Assembly: GCF_044594925.1 (NCBI RefSeq)
Contig: NZ_CP138991.1
Location: 3,348,001 to 3,412,000 of the forward strand
Reading direction: 5' to 3'
DNA: 64,000 nt
From: Maribacter sp044594925
Lineage (GTDB): Bacteria > Bacteroidota > Bacteroidia > Flavobacteriales > Flavobacteriaceae
Of the stretch, positions 16,432-25,667 are shown in pieces (the first letter of the stretch is position 1; every line of letters begins with the position of its first letter). A model generated the notes under the pieces. That model did no database searches. It was given only the letters and a program-made list of their open reading frames with translations, and was not told where the DNA came from. The position numbers and the translations under genes are program-made.

Positions 16432-16698
16432 GAGAAGTTTTTTAGTTTGATTAGCTATGGTTACTAAGTTAAAATTGAGCTAATAAAAAACCTATCGCAA
16501 TACCGTAAAAATCAGAAGGTTAAAATATTTATAATGAAAAATATATGCCCGTAAAAAATGAAATTCATAGTTAAGCCATATCAAAAGGTGGTTATTTTGA
16601 GGATATCATGAACTTTTTAAAAAAATTTTCAAAATCAGAAATCAATGTAAATAACTGATATTAATTGAGTTAAGGAAGTATTTATATACAGCTAGATA

Positions 16699-18357
16699 TT
16701 ATTCAAATCCTTTTAAATGGGTTCTTAGCCACCCAAAACTACTTTCTATGTTCTCAAATAGTTGCTCTTGAGGCACAAGGTCAGGTATAATATCAATGGA
16801 AGAGAGTAAATCCATCGGCTGTGTTTGAAGCCCGGTTAGCAGAACTTTAATGCCTTTCTTATCTAGTTCTAAAAGAGCGTCTTCCAATGCATATAATCCA
16901 GATTGGTCTATATAAGGAACCTGATCAAAACGAATGATAAGGGCATCTACTTTTGAAATTTCCTGTAATTGATCTTTAAAATGAGAGGTGAACCCAAAGA
17001 AGAGTGGCCCATACAGATGTTTTATTGCCACCCTATCTTTGTATTTGTTATAGAAATCTTCTTCATCTTTCCATGGTTTTTCACCATCGAAACCTGCTAA
17101 TAAACCTACCTCAATACCTTCTTCCCCAATATCGCTAGCTTTCTTCATAAAAAGTAACGAGGCAAGAATAAGACCAATTCCTACGGCCTGTATTAAACTA
17201 CCAAATGTGGTAAAAAGAAGCACTACAATAAGCACAACTGCATCTGCTCTTGGTACGCTAGTTAAATGTTTAAGTCCTTTAGTGTCTACTATTTTAAATC
17301 CAATAGGAATAAGTATTCCAGCTAACACGGCCAGTGGAATATGAGCAGCTAAGGAGCCAAGACCCAAAAGAACTGCTAAGAGAAATAGACCATGGAACAT
17401 ACCTGACAACCTTGTTCTACCCCCAGAGTTGATGTTTACCACGGTACCCTTTGTTGCACCTGCTCCAGGAATACCACCGAACATTGCTGCAACGGCGTTG
17501 CCAATACCCTGCCCAATGAGTTCGCGATTGCTATTGTGTTTGGTCTTCGTCATGTTGTCCGCAATAACCGAAGTCAATAAAGAATCTATTGACCCTAGAA
17601 CGGCTAGCACTAGGGCGTATTCTGCGATAAGGAAGTATGCAGAACTATCTATTGCTAAAAAACCGTCTAATTGCAAACTGGGAAGGCCTGAAGGAATTTC
17701 ACCTATTACAGGAACATCCCACTTGAGGAAAAAAGCAGCCAAGGAAGCGACTATCAGAGCTACTAAAGGGCTTGGTACAGCTTTAGTTATTTTTGGAAAT
17801 ACATAGTAAATAAGAACGGTAAGGGCCCCAAGTGCCAGTGCTTGCCAATTAAAATCTGAAAATAATCTAGGCAAATCTTGCATAACTCCTACTGTAGATT
17901 TGGCCGAATCTAATCCTGCGAACGGGAATAGTTGTAGAATAACGATTATTAAACCTACACCGCTCATAAATCCAGAAACTACGGGATAGGGAAAATATTT
18001 GATGTAACCAGCGATATTAATAAGTCCAAAAAGTATCTGTATAACACCACCAAGTAAAAAGGCTAAAATTATAATACCCATAGCACTCTCCAAACTCCCG
18101 GCGATGTCTATGGCACTTGCTACTAAAGCAGCTGAAACAACGGTCATAGGACCGGTAGGTCCGCTCGCTTGTGTTAGCGTTCCTCCGAAAAGTGCTGCTA
18201 AAATACCTACGGCAATTGCACCATAAAGGCCTGCAATGGCTCCCAATCCAGATTGTACTCCGAAGGCTAAAGCTAGAGGCAGTGCTACTACACCGGCAAC
18301 AAGGCCACCGGTTAAATCTCCTTTGATATTACTAAAATCGAAAATATTCTTTAGCAT
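16699..18357 (-). CDS. SulP-family anion transporter with STAS domain
   Basis: A 552-residue SulP (SLC26) transporter for sulfate, bicarbonate or another anion. It starts in the membrane domain with GLVAGVVALPLALAFGVQSG, has the SulP GPTGPMTVVSAALVASA and later GGIPGAGATKGTVVNINSGG, followed by about ten to fourteen hydrophobic segments. A C-terminal STAS domain is intact: ALIIRFDQVPYIDQSGLYALEDAL contains the SG site. The gene for carbonic anhydrase 2 kb away favours bicarbonate, as with BicA, but the motif does not decide. It stands alone, 341 bp before the next gene on the same strand. Confidence 0.9.
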   Translation of the reverse strand: MLKNIFDFSNIKGDLTGGLVAGVVALPLALAFGVQSGLGAIAGLYGAIAVGILAALFGGTLTQASGPTGPMTVVSAALVASAIDIAGSLESAMGIIILAFLLGGVIQILFGLINIAGYIKYFPYPVVSGFMSGVGLIIVILQLFPFAGLDSAKSTVGVMQDLPRLFSDFNWQALALGALTVLIYYVFPKITKAVPSPLVALIVASLAAFFLKWDVPVIGEIPSGLPSLQLDGFLAIDSSAYFLIAEYALVLAVLGSIDSLLTSVIADNMTKTKHNSNRELIGQGIGNAVAAMFGGIPGAGATKGTVVNINSGGRTRLSGMFHGLFLLAVLLGLGSLAAHIPLAVLAGILIPIGFKIVDTKGLKHLTSVPRADAVVLIVVLLFTTFGSLIQAVGIGLILASLLFMKKASDIGEEGIEVGLLAGFDGEKPWKDEEDFYNKYKDRVAIKHLYGPLFFGFTSHFKDQLQEISKVDALIIRFDQVPYIDQSGLYALEDALLELDKKGIKVLLTGLQTQPMDLLSSIDIIPDLVPQEQLFENIESSFGWLRTHLKGFE

Positions 18358-18626
18358 TACTATAATTTAAGGTTAGTTACAAATGGTTCTTTTGAGAGTT
18401 TAATTTAGGTATTAATTGTTCTTATTCCTAGGACGTATTGTGCTAGCTCTAGTGAATAACCACTGTCATTATTGATTTAAAGACCTTTAAAAATAAGCTT
18501 GAAAGGGTTAAGTCGGAAATTTAAATCGGAATAAATGATCATGATTTCCATAAGTAGTGCTAGTGTTTTATAAATAAGGTAGAATTTTACGTAATTAAAA
18601 GCGGTATTCGCTCTTATCGAAAAATC

Positions 18627-19022
18627 TTACTTTGCCATTACACCATCCTGTCCCAATACCGGAATAGGAATCAATGCAGCTTCTGAAACGCTACCTTTTT
18701 CGAATAAAAATCGTTTTTCATATAGGGTATTGCCAATATAATAGGTGACGAAAAATTCATTGTTCAGGGCCAAGACATCTTCTTGGACCACTTCAATTTT
18801 CTCAAAGGAATTAGCAGGAACAACAGCTATAGCGTGCCTCATAAGCGAAGTTTTCCTTTCGCCGTAAAAACCTTTAGAAACTATCAAGGCCATTTCTATT
18901 GGAATGCGACCTCCATTGATAATGTAGGCGTTCCAATCCTTAGAAAGAAATTCCTTATTCCATTCATGAGCGATGGCTACGTAAACATCTTTAACTACTG
19001 GAATTTCAATATCCTTTTTCAC
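18627..19022 (-). CDS. Conserved hypothetical protein downstream of pheS
   Basis: A 131-residue cytoplasmic protein with no signal peptide, membrane segment or motif I recognise. It contains EWNKEFLSKDWNAYIING and an aromatic-rich core (FFVTYYIGNTLYEKRFLFEKG). It begins 18 bp after the pheS stop and is surely on the same transcript. From memory, relatives are sometimes labelled as a phenylalanyl-tRNA synthetase subunit because of this position, but the sequence has no synthetase motif, so that name should not be used. Confidence 0.7.
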   Translation of the reverse strand: MKKDIEIPVVKDVYVAIAHEWNKEFLSKDWNAYIINGGRIPIEMALIVSKGFYGERKTSLMRHAIAVVPANSFEKIEVVQEDVLALNNEFFVTYYIGNTLYEKRFLFEKGSVSEAALIPIPVLGQDGVMAK

Positions 19023-19040
19023 AGCTCAGAAATAACGTTT

Positions 19041-20060
19041 TTACAATACACTTCTAAACTGCTCTAAGAAACGGAGGTCGTTCTCACTTAAAAGGCGAAT
19101 ATCAGAAATTTGATGGAGTAGTAAAGCTATACGATCTATTCCCATACCAAAGGCAAATCCTGAATATTCATCAGAATCAATTCCACAGTTTTTAAGCACA
19201 TTAGGGTCTACCATACCACAGCCCATAATTTCTAACCAGCCCGTTCCTTTCGTCATTTTATAATCCGTTTCAGTTTCAAGCCCCCAGTAAACATCTACCT
19301 CTGCGCTAGGTTCGGTAAAGGGGAAATAGGAAGGTCTTAAACGTATTTTAGATTTGCCAAATAGCTCCGTGGTAAAATACTGTAACGTTTGTTTTAAATC
19401 TGCAAAGGAAACATCCTTATCGATATAAAGCCCTTCCACCTGATGGAAAAAACAATGAGATCTTGCTGAAATGGCCTCGTTTCGGTATACCCTTCCCGGT
19501 GAAATGGTTCGTATAGGAGGTTGATTGTTTTCCATATAACGCACTTGCACGGACGAAGTATGTGTGCGCAATAGTACATCTGGATCGGTCTGTACAAAAA
19601 AGGTATCCTGCATATCCCTAGCAGGGTGATATTCCGGAAGGTTCAAAGCAGTAAAATTATGCCAGTCATCCTCTATTTCCGGTCCTTCGGAAACATTAAA
19701 ACCGATACGGGAAAATATTTCTATGATACGATTTTTAACGATGGAAATAGGATGTCTCGCTCCGAGCTCAATAGGATTACCTGGCCTAGTTAAATCTCCA
19801 AACACACCAACTTGCTCCGCATTATTTTCTAATGACTTATGAAGACTGTCAACTTTATTTAGTGCTGTTTGTTTTAATTGGTTAATACTTTGACCAAATT
19901 CCTTTTTCTGTTCGTTAGGAACATTTTTAAACTCGGCAAAAAAGTCATTTAACAGCCCTTTTTTTCCTAAATATTTTATCCGAAAGGCTTCAACGGACTC
20001 CTTGTCATTAGCCGTAAAATTTTCTACTTCTAGAATATGCTCCTTAATGGTCTTGATCAT
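19041..20060 (-). CDS. pheS: Phenylalanyl-tRNA synthetase alpha subunit
   Basis: Catalytic subunit that charges tRNA-Phe, 339 residues from the chosen start. It has the coiled-coil N-terminal arm (residues 1-90), class II motif 1 region GARHPISIVKNRI, motif 2 (EGPEIEDDWHNFTALN and GRVYRNEAISARSHCFFHQVEG) and motif 3 (GFAFGMGIDRIALLLHQISDIR). The ATG at 20060 is preferred over an upstream start at 20081: a -7 promoter box overlaps that alternative region. The beta subunit pheT is not adjacent, as is common in Bacteroidota. Confidence 0.97.
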   Translation of the reverse strand: MIKTIKEHILEVENFTANDKESVEAFRIKYLGKKGLLNDFFAEFKNVPNEQKKEFGQSINQLKQTALNKVDSLHKSLENNAEQVGVFGDLTRPGNPIELGARHPISIVKNRIIEIFSRIGFNVSEGPEIEDDWHNFTALNLPEYHPARDMQDTFFVQTDPDVLLRTHTSSVQVRYMENNQPPIRTISPGRVYRNEAISARSHCFFHQVEGLYIDKDVSFADLKQTLQYFTTELFGKSKIRLRPSYFPFTEPSAEVDVYWGLETETDYKMTKGTGWLEIMGCGMVDPNVLKNCGIDSDEYSGFAFGMGIDRIALLLHQISDIRLLSENDLRFLEQFRSVL

Positions 20061-20078
20061 AACGCTGTAATAAAGCAG

Positions 20079-20086
20079 CAAATTTA
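20079..20086 (-). promoter_or_regulatory. Bacteroidota -7 box of pheS
   Basis: The minus strand reads TAAATTTG, an exact TAnnTTTG match 18 bp upstream of the ATG at 20060. It would give a leader of about 10-12 bases and excludes translation from 20081. Confidence 0.5.
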
Positions 20087-20293
20087 AAACTTTTATAGGA
20101 CTAAGACTTGTTTTTTATAGGATATGCTGTTGCTTCAATAAAGAGGGATAGCTTCTTTTTATCTATATGTGATTCTTTATCGAACTAGGCTTTAAATAAC
20201 TAGAAAGCACTACGCTATAGTTAAGGTTTACAGGTGTTTCAAATATTAAAAACCGACCCAATGACATGTGCTCATAGTTTATGGAGTAACTAA

Positions 20294-20923
20294 CTAATCT
20301 AGAAAAGTTACTTTCCCACTTTTAATATCGTACATAGCACCAACAATCTTAATTTCACCATTATCTTCCATATCTTGGAGAATGGGACTTAAACTTCGGG
20401 TATCTTCTAGCGTAAGTTGAACGTTTTTAAGTACTACTTCGTTCACAAAGTCTATATTTTTAGAAGTTCTCTCACTAGCGTCTAAAGGTTTTTTGACCGC
20501 TCTTACCGCATGTTTTATTTTATGTAAAAGTATAGTCAGGTTTCCCATTTTTGCATCGTCACAGGCCCCTTTTACCGCACCGCATGCCGTATGTCCAAGA
20601 ACTACTACTACTTTGGTCCCCGCTAATTTGCAGGCAAACTCTATACTTCCCAGAATATCTTCATTCACAATATTTCCTGCAACTCTAGCGCTAAAAATAT
20701 CGCCTACACCCTGATCAAAGATAAGTTCCGCGGAAACTCTAGAATCAATACAGCTCAGAACTGTAGCGAATGGGTACTGCCCTTGTGACGTGTCGCTTAC
20801 TTGGTCTAAAAGGTTACGTGGAGCCATGGAATTGGCAATAAATCGATTATTCCCCTCTTTTAGCAATTGAATTGCAGAATCTGGGGTCATCGCAGCTTGT
20901 GTTTCTTTAGTATGTGCTTTCAT
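20294..20923 (-). CDS. Beta-class carbonic anhydrase
   Basis: Interconverts CO2 and bicarbonate in the cytoplasm. The 209-residue protein has all zinc ligands and the catalytic dyad of the beta class: Cys58, Asp60 and Arg62 in LSCIDSRVSAE, and His111 and Cys114 in GHTACGAVKGA. The N-terminal extension of about 25 residues is not a signal peptide. It sits between two SulP transporter genes on the same strand, and 80 bp after a short ORF coupled to the second SulP. A role in supplying bicarbonate for anaplerotic carboxylation is a fair inference. Confidence 0.95.
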   Translation of the reverse strand: MKAHTKETQAAMTPDSAIQLLKEGNNRFIANSMAPRNLLDQVSDTSQGQYPFATVLSCIDSRVSAELIFDQGVGDIFSARVAGNIVNEDILGSIEFACKLAGTKVVVVLGHTACGAVKGACDDAKMGNLTILLHKIKHAVRAVKKPLDASERTSKNIDFVNEVVLKNVQLTLEDTRSLSPILQDMEDNGEIKIVGAMYDIKSGKVTFLD

Positions 20924-21005
20924 TGTTCTTTAAGTTTAAATTAGGACAGAAATAACTTTCACAATAAATAATATAGAAATTTTAAGGCAACTTCTACTAG
21001 CGATA

Positions 21006-21104
21006 TTAAATAATATACATGATTTCTCTATCTGTCAACCATCCGCTTTCCAATATAAGTACAAGTGCGTTATCTGAAAAAGCATGGTTAATATAGTTTT
21101 TCAT
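21006..21104 (-). CDS. Possible 32-aa peptide coupled to the SulP stop
   Basis: A 32-codon ORF whose ATG overlaps the SulP stop codon in an ATGA junction (21101-21104), the usual sign of translational coupling. Its sequence MKNYINHAFSDNALVLILES continues to a TAA at 21006. No known domain is seen, and a 32-codon frame could arise by chance; the exact coupling is the only positive sign. Confidence 0.3.
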   Translation of the reverse strand: MKNYINHAFSDNALVLILESGWLTDREIMYII

Positions 21105-22693
21105 TCTTTATTTGGCTCTAGTTTTGGTCTTAACTTAAAGAATTCGATAAAACTATCGGGATTCTCTATATTCCCTCTTTCCGATACCAGTTGAATATTA
21201 ATATTTCGTTCTTTTGCTTTCACGGTAAAGTCATCCAATATTTCAATGATATCATTATCTAAATATCTGGTTTTCCTAACGTCTAGCTCTAAAAAAGTGT
21301 CTCTTGGTAAACTATCCAATTCCTTAAGAATAGCACCTTTATTAAAAAAGGTGACCTCTTCCGCTAGGGTCATTTTAATCCTGTGTTTACCGTCACTTTT
21401 ATCCTCAATATGAAGAAAGTGTGAATTTTGATAACTTTTTATCATGATAACGATGATGCCTACGGCAAGACCCAAACCAATTCCTATTAGTAGATCGGTA
21501 AAAATTATACCGATAACCGTTACGAAAAACGGAACGGATTGCTTCCAGCCCAGCGCATACATTTGTTTGAATAATGATGGTTTGGCAAGTTTAAAACCAA
21601 CGATGAATAAAACGGCCGCTAGAACGGAAAGCGGAATCATATTCAATAGTCTTGGAATAAGAATCACCGATATTAAAAGGAAAAAACCGTGTATAATGGC
21701 AGCCATCTTAGTTTTTCCGCCAGATTGAATATTCGCGGAACTACGAACTATAACCTGAGTAATTGGCAGCCCACCAATCATTCCGGAAATAATATTTCCT
21801 GTTCCCTGTGCAAGTAATTCCCTGTTTGTTGGCGTTACATTTTTATCTGGGTCAAGTTTGTCCGTAGCCTCTACACAAAGTAGAGTTTCTAAGCTAGCGA
21901 CCAGTGCAATAGTAAATGCTGTAACCCATATTTGAGGGTTTGTTATAGCACCAAAATTCGGAAAACTAAATTGACCCAAAAATGAAGCGGCATCCTCAGG
22001 AATCGGCACACTTACCAAGTGATCTCCGGAGATGGCCAAAGTTTCGCTGTCCTTGGTTAAAATATAGAAAAGAATACCTACCGCCACGGCTACCAATGGG
22101 CCTTGCACTAGTTTAAAAATTTTACCCTTCTTAGAAAGGACTTTGTCCCATAAAAGTAATATGCCTAAAGCAATTATAGCTATTAAAGTAGCCCCTGGAC
22201 TAATATTGTTAATTGTTTCTAGAATTTCTGAAAATGTATTTTGCCCATCAACTTGAAAGAAGGCAAAATCACCTTCAGGATCTGGGTCATAACCAAAAAA
22301 GTGGGGAATTTGCTTTAGAATTATAATAATACCGATTCCTGTAAGCATTCCTTTAATTACTGATGATGGGAAATAATACCCAATAATCCCAGCTTTTAGG
22401 AAACCGAAAACCAATTGAATGATTCCTCCGAGAACTACGGCCAGCAGAAAGTTTTGATACCCGCCTAAAGCTCCTATTGCTGTTAATACTATGGCTGCTA
22501 AACCAGCAGCTGGCCCACTAACACCAATTTTAGAGCCACTTAATGACCCCACAACAATTCCGCCTATAATACCTGCTATTAAACCTGAAAACAAAGGAGC
22601 ACCACTTGCTAGTGCTATACCCAAACATAGCGGTAATGCCACAAAAAACACCACAATACTTGCTGGGAGGTCATTTTTTAAATACTTGAACAT
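21101..22693 (-). CDS. SulP-family anion transporter, bicarbonate-type, next to carbonic anhydrase
   Basis: A 530-residue SulP transporter. The membrane domain begins DLPASIVVFFVALPLCLGIALASGAP and holds the family GPAAGLAAIVLTAIGALGG and a GGLPITQVIVRSSANIQSGG segment. The C-terminal tail is a STAS domain (LELDVRKTRYLDNDIIEILDDF) without the SG phosphorylation site of the first SulP. SulP proteins of this type are often encoded beside a carbonic anhydrase and are thought to carry bicarbonate; here the anhydrase gene follows on the same strand about 180 bp later. The substrate remains an inference. Confidence 0.9.
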   Translation of the reverse strand: MFKYLKNDLPASIVVFFVALPLCLGIALASGAPLFSGLIAGIIGGIVVGSLSGSKIGVSGPAAGLAAIVLTAIGALGGYQNFLLAVVLGGIIQLVFGFLKAGIIGYYFPSSVIKGMLTGIGIIIILKQIPHFFGYDPDPEGDFAFFQVDGQNTFSEILETINNISPGATLIAIIALGILLLWDKVLSKKGKIFKLVQGPLVAVAVGILFYILTKDSETLAISGDHLVSVPIPEDAASFLGQFSFPNFGAITNPQIWVTAFTIALVASLETLLCVEATDKLDPDKNVTPTNRELLAQGTGNIISGMIGGLPITQVIVRSSANIQSGGKTKMAAIIHGFFLLISVILIPRLLNMIPLSVLAAVLFIVGFKLAKPSLFKQMYALGWKQSVPFFVTVIGIIFTDLLIGIGLGLAVGIIVIMIKSYQNSHFLHIEDKSDGKHRIKMTLAEEVTFFNKGAILKELDSLPRDTFLELDVRKTRYLDNDIIEILDDFTVKAKERNINIQLVSERGNIENPDSFIEFFKLRPKLEPNKE

Positions 22694-22759
22694 ATAAGAT
22701 AATTTTTAGTCCTAATTAGAAGTCAGGATAGTTTATTTAATTAGAAAAGTTATGTCAAA

Positions 22760-23059
22760 TTAGGTTATTGACTTGGGTGGGGGCAGTAAAATCTCTACCG
22801 AATTAATATAGTATGCTTCTGAAAAGGAGTTTGTGTAGTTGGTTAAATTTTTTCTTGAGGAATTGGTAATAGAACGCGTGTTATTTATGAAAACAAGCTT
22901 CTCATCGAGTTCTTTCTTTTCTTCATTTTTATCTTCACCCTCGTTAAGATCCGCCAGTATTGTACTATCATCGCTCAACTCTAAGAACGTTACTGCCGAA
23001 GGTGAAACTATGGAGAGTGTTACTAGAAGTGATAAAAATAAAATTAAGGAAGACTTCAT
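22760..23059 (-). CDS. Small exported hypothetical protein
   Basis: A 99-residue protein with an N-terminal signal or anchor (MKSSLILFLSLLVTLSIVSPS), then a highly acidic and Lys-rich stretch (DDSTILADLNEGEDKNEEKKELDE) and a C-terminus ending ILLPPPKSIT. No domain is recognised. The ATG at 23059 places the signal directly at the N-terminus; an upstream Met adds only four residues. It follows batE on the same strand (60-bp gap) and could be the last gene of the Bat transcript. Confidence 0.6.
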   Translation of the reverse strand: MKSSLILFLSLLVTLSIVSPSAVTFLELSDDSTILADLNEGEDKNEEKKELDEKLVFINNTRSITNSSRKNLTNYTNSFSEAYYINSVEILLPPPKSIT

Positions 23060-23119
23060 ACTATTAACCACGTGTTATGTAAATATAATAGTATTGCTAC
23101 TGCTATCTGTTAAAATAAT

Positions 23120-23878
23120 CTAAAAATCTTTTAATGCTTTAAGGTTTTCTGATGGTACCCAACCTGTTTTGCCATCAGCGAGCTTTATACGTTTCCAATC
23201 ATTGAGCCGCTCAATAATGTTCACTTTTGTACCGGCATGTAAGATAAAAATTTCATCACTTCCCGCATTAGGTTCGGATTGTATTCCTATTTCATCAGTG
23301 AATATGATTGCCGGTTGTTGCTTCTGAAAATCATTGTATTGCACAAACGCGAATGCTAAAGTTATAATGCAGAGGAACAATGAAACCAAGCTGCCGATAA
23401 ATGCCCACCTTTTTCTAGAAGCGTATTGCGCGTAATAAAAAATTATATAAAGTAATACGAATAAGAACATCAATACTACTCCTAGTTTTGCCCATTGGTC
23501 AAAGGATAGTTGTGAGGTGACTGTCTTGTAGAACCTGGACAAGCCAGTTTCTGGCATAGTGTCTATAGCATCTAAGGTCATTTGCTGCGCGTAAGCTAAA
23601 TTGTTCCGTATTTCTTTATCCTCTGGAGCTAGTAACAATGCTTTTTCATAATAGTATATACTATGGGCAATGTCATTTAGTTTATAATACGAGTTCCCAA
23701 GATTAAAGTACAGTGGAGCGGAGTGTTGTCCTTCTTCCAGAATAGAGTTATAAAAGGCTATTGCCTTTTTATAGTCACCATCATTATATGCAGCTGTAGC
23801 ATTGTTGAAAAGGCTTTCATTTTGCCCGTTAACAAGAAAGCCGAAAAGTAAAATTAATATGTTACAAATTTTTTTCAC
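23120..23878 (-). CDS. batE: BatE: TPR and SH3 domain membrane protein
   Basis: A 252-residue exported or membrane-tethered protein at the end of the Bat operon. After a signal peptide come about three TPR units (NNATAAYNDGDYKKAIAFYN, APLYFNLGNSYYKLNDIAHS), then two membrane segments near residues 128-150 and 160-180, and a C-terminal bacterial SH3 domain (IIFTDEIGIQSEPNAGSDEI, ending DGKTGWVPSENL). This TPR-TM-TM-SH3 order is that of BatE in Bacteroidota. It starts four bases after batD ends. Confidence 0.88.
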   Translation of the reverse strand: MKKICNILILLFGFLVNGQNESLFNNATAAYNDGDYKKAIAFYNSILEEGQHSAPLYFNLGNSYYKLNDIAHSIYYYEKALLLAPEDKEIRNNLAYAQQMTLDAIDTMPETGLSRFYKTVTSQLSFDQWAKLGVVLMFLFVLLYIIFYYAQYASRKRWAFIGSLVSLFLCIITLAFAFVQYNDFQKQQPAIIFTDEIGIQSEPNAGSDEIFILHAGTKVNIIERLNDWKRIKLADGKTGWVPSENLKALKDF

Positions 23879-23882
23879 GTGC

Positions 23883-25661
23883 CTATAGTTGCTTATCCAT
23901 TACCGAAATTGTTTCACTTGCCTTATCATAATCGTTCTGCATCTGCACATCCGAGAAAGGGCTGTACCTCGCCGCTTCGCAGTTTTTTAGCAATTCTATG
24001 AAACTACTAATGGTATTTTCATCCACTTGCTTTTTTGAAAGTAGTTCTATTATTTTGTCCTTACTGAATTCCGATGTCTCTATCTTTAATTTCGCTTTTA
24101 AATAATTATGCAATGCTTTTTCCAAGGCAACATAAAAAGATTCTTTTTGACCTAATTCTTTTTTGGCTTTTGAAAGGTACTTTCGCGCTAGCCTATTTGC
24201 TTTTTTAACCTTGTTGCCTACTACATCGCTCGCTATTTCATCTCTCTTTTTTCTGAATATAATGGCTAAGGGGATAAGCAATAACGGACCTAATAATAAA
24301 CCATAGAACAAATTGGAACCAACAAAATAGTAAGATCCTATTGGTTTTAAGCTTGGGTTTAGTTTTATAAAATTAAACTGATTGTTAGTGGCAATGACAT
24401 TTTGCTTATTAGAACCGGGAATACCCGTAGTATTGGAAACGGTATTTTGCGGGCCCTCCAGAACATTCACTATTATTTCATCTGAACTTAGTGTAGTGTA
24501 TTTTTCTGTTTTAGGATTGAAATAGCTAAATTTTATAGGAGGAATAGGATATTTGCCTTTAAAAGATGGAACAATGGTAAAGTTATTGCTCACTTTTCCT
24601 TGCATTCCTCTTAAAGTTGTCCGTACACCTTCATTAAATTCAGGTTCATAAACCTCTAAAGAACTTGGTAATACGGGTTCTGGTAACTTAAATAGTTTTA
24701 AGTTTCCTTTTCCACTAACCTCTACGATTGCCTGTAAAGATTCAGAAGCGTTTAGGCTCGTCTTATTTGTAGTTACAGAAAAATCAAAATCACCTACGGC
24801 CCCGTTGAAGTCCTCGGGTTGGTTCGCAAGAGGCAAGTTTTTTACATTGATGGTGCGCTTACCGGCAGAAACGGTTTTATTGGTTTGTGAATAGACCCTT
24901 CCGCCGAAAAAATCGCGTTTATTGGTTGGTACATCTACGGTAACGTCTAATGATAAGGGCTCAATATCCAATTTCCCAGATTTTTGGGGATATAGGACTA
25001 CTCTTTTAAGTATAACATACCGATAAGGTTTCCCTTTGTAAGTACCATTTTGTGCATTTAGACTAGATACCTTAATATCTTGACTCCAGAAGTTATTGTA
25101 TTTGGGATTATCCAAAGGTTGATAATTGGATACGCTAATGGTAGGACTCACATACAATTTATAAACAACGCTTACGGCCTCGTTCAGGTAAGGGTTTGTT
25201 TTGGAAACCTCGGCAACTAAATGTAAATTTTCATCGGCTACGTCATCAGCGGTCATTTGGTCACTTGGCTTATCTACAGCCGCCGTAACCTCAATAGTTT
25301 TGGCTAGGGATTTAAAGGTTTTCCCATCAATCACTATGGTGGCCTGTTTAATGGTGAATTTTCCTCTTGCGGTAGGGGCCAGGGTATAAGAGTAAGTTTT
25401 GGAATAGCTTCGGACCCCATTTATCCAAGAAGAACTAATGGATTGTGATGGGCCCATGAGTACTCTAAAGCCAGTAAAGTCAGGCGGATTAAAATTGTCA
25501 CCATCCTTGTTCATGGTAAAATCAACCCTAAGTCGCTCGTTGATTCCAAGTTTCGATTTACTTAGTTTCATTTCAAAAGTCACGGCATTCTTGTCCTGAG
25601 CGCCGACAATTAAGGCGAACAGAAATAAAGGAATACAAATAATGAGCTTTTTATAATTCAT
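23883..25661 (-). CDS. batD: BatD protein
   Basis: A 592-residue periplasmic protein with a signal peptide (IPLFLFALIVGAQ), a series of Ig-like beta domains opening with VTFEMKLSKSKLGINERLRVDFTMNKDG, one membrane anchor near residue 445, and a cytoplasmic helical tail (RLARKYLSKAKKELGQKESFY). The repeated phrase of oxygen-tolerance domain BatD, FKSLAKTIEVTAA and AVSVVYKLYVSPTISVS, fits the family. It is expected to interact with the BatA/BatB VWA proteins. It lies between batC (six bases) and batE (four bases). Confidence 0.92.
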   Translation of the reverse strand: MNYKKLIICIPLFLFALIVGAQDKNAVTFEMKLSKSKLGINERLRVDFTMNKDGDNFNPPDFTGFRVLMGPSQSISSSWINGVRSYSKTYSYTLAPTARGKFTIKQATIVIDGKTFKSLAKTIEVTAAVDKPSDQMTADDVADENLHLVAEVSKTNPYLNEAVSVVYKLYVSPTISVSNYQPLDNPKYNNFWSQDIKVSSLNAQNGTYKGKPYRYVILKRVVLYPQKSGKLDIEPLSLDVTVDVPTNKRDFFGGRVYSQTNKTVSAGKRTINVKNLPLANQPEDFNGAVGDFDFSVTTNKTSLNASESLQAIVEVSGKGNLKLFKLPEPVLPSSLEVYEPEFNEGVRTTLRGMQGKVSNNFTIVPSFKGKYPIPPIKFSYFNPKTEKYTTLSSDEIIVNVLEGPQNTVSNTTGIPGSNKQNVIATNNQFNFIKLNPSLKPIGSYYFVGSNLFYGLLLGPLLLIPLAIIFRKKRDEIASDVVGNKVKKANRLARKYLSKAKKELGQKESFYVALEKALHNYLKAKLKIETSEFSKDKIIELLSKKQVDENTISSFIELLKNCEAARYSPFSDVQMQNDYDKASETISVMDKQL

Positions 25662-25667
25662 ACGATA

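Noticed and set aside
18627..19022. Naming the gene after pheS as a phenylalanyl-tRNA synthetase subunit
   Set aside because: No synthetase motif is present; only the position suggests it.
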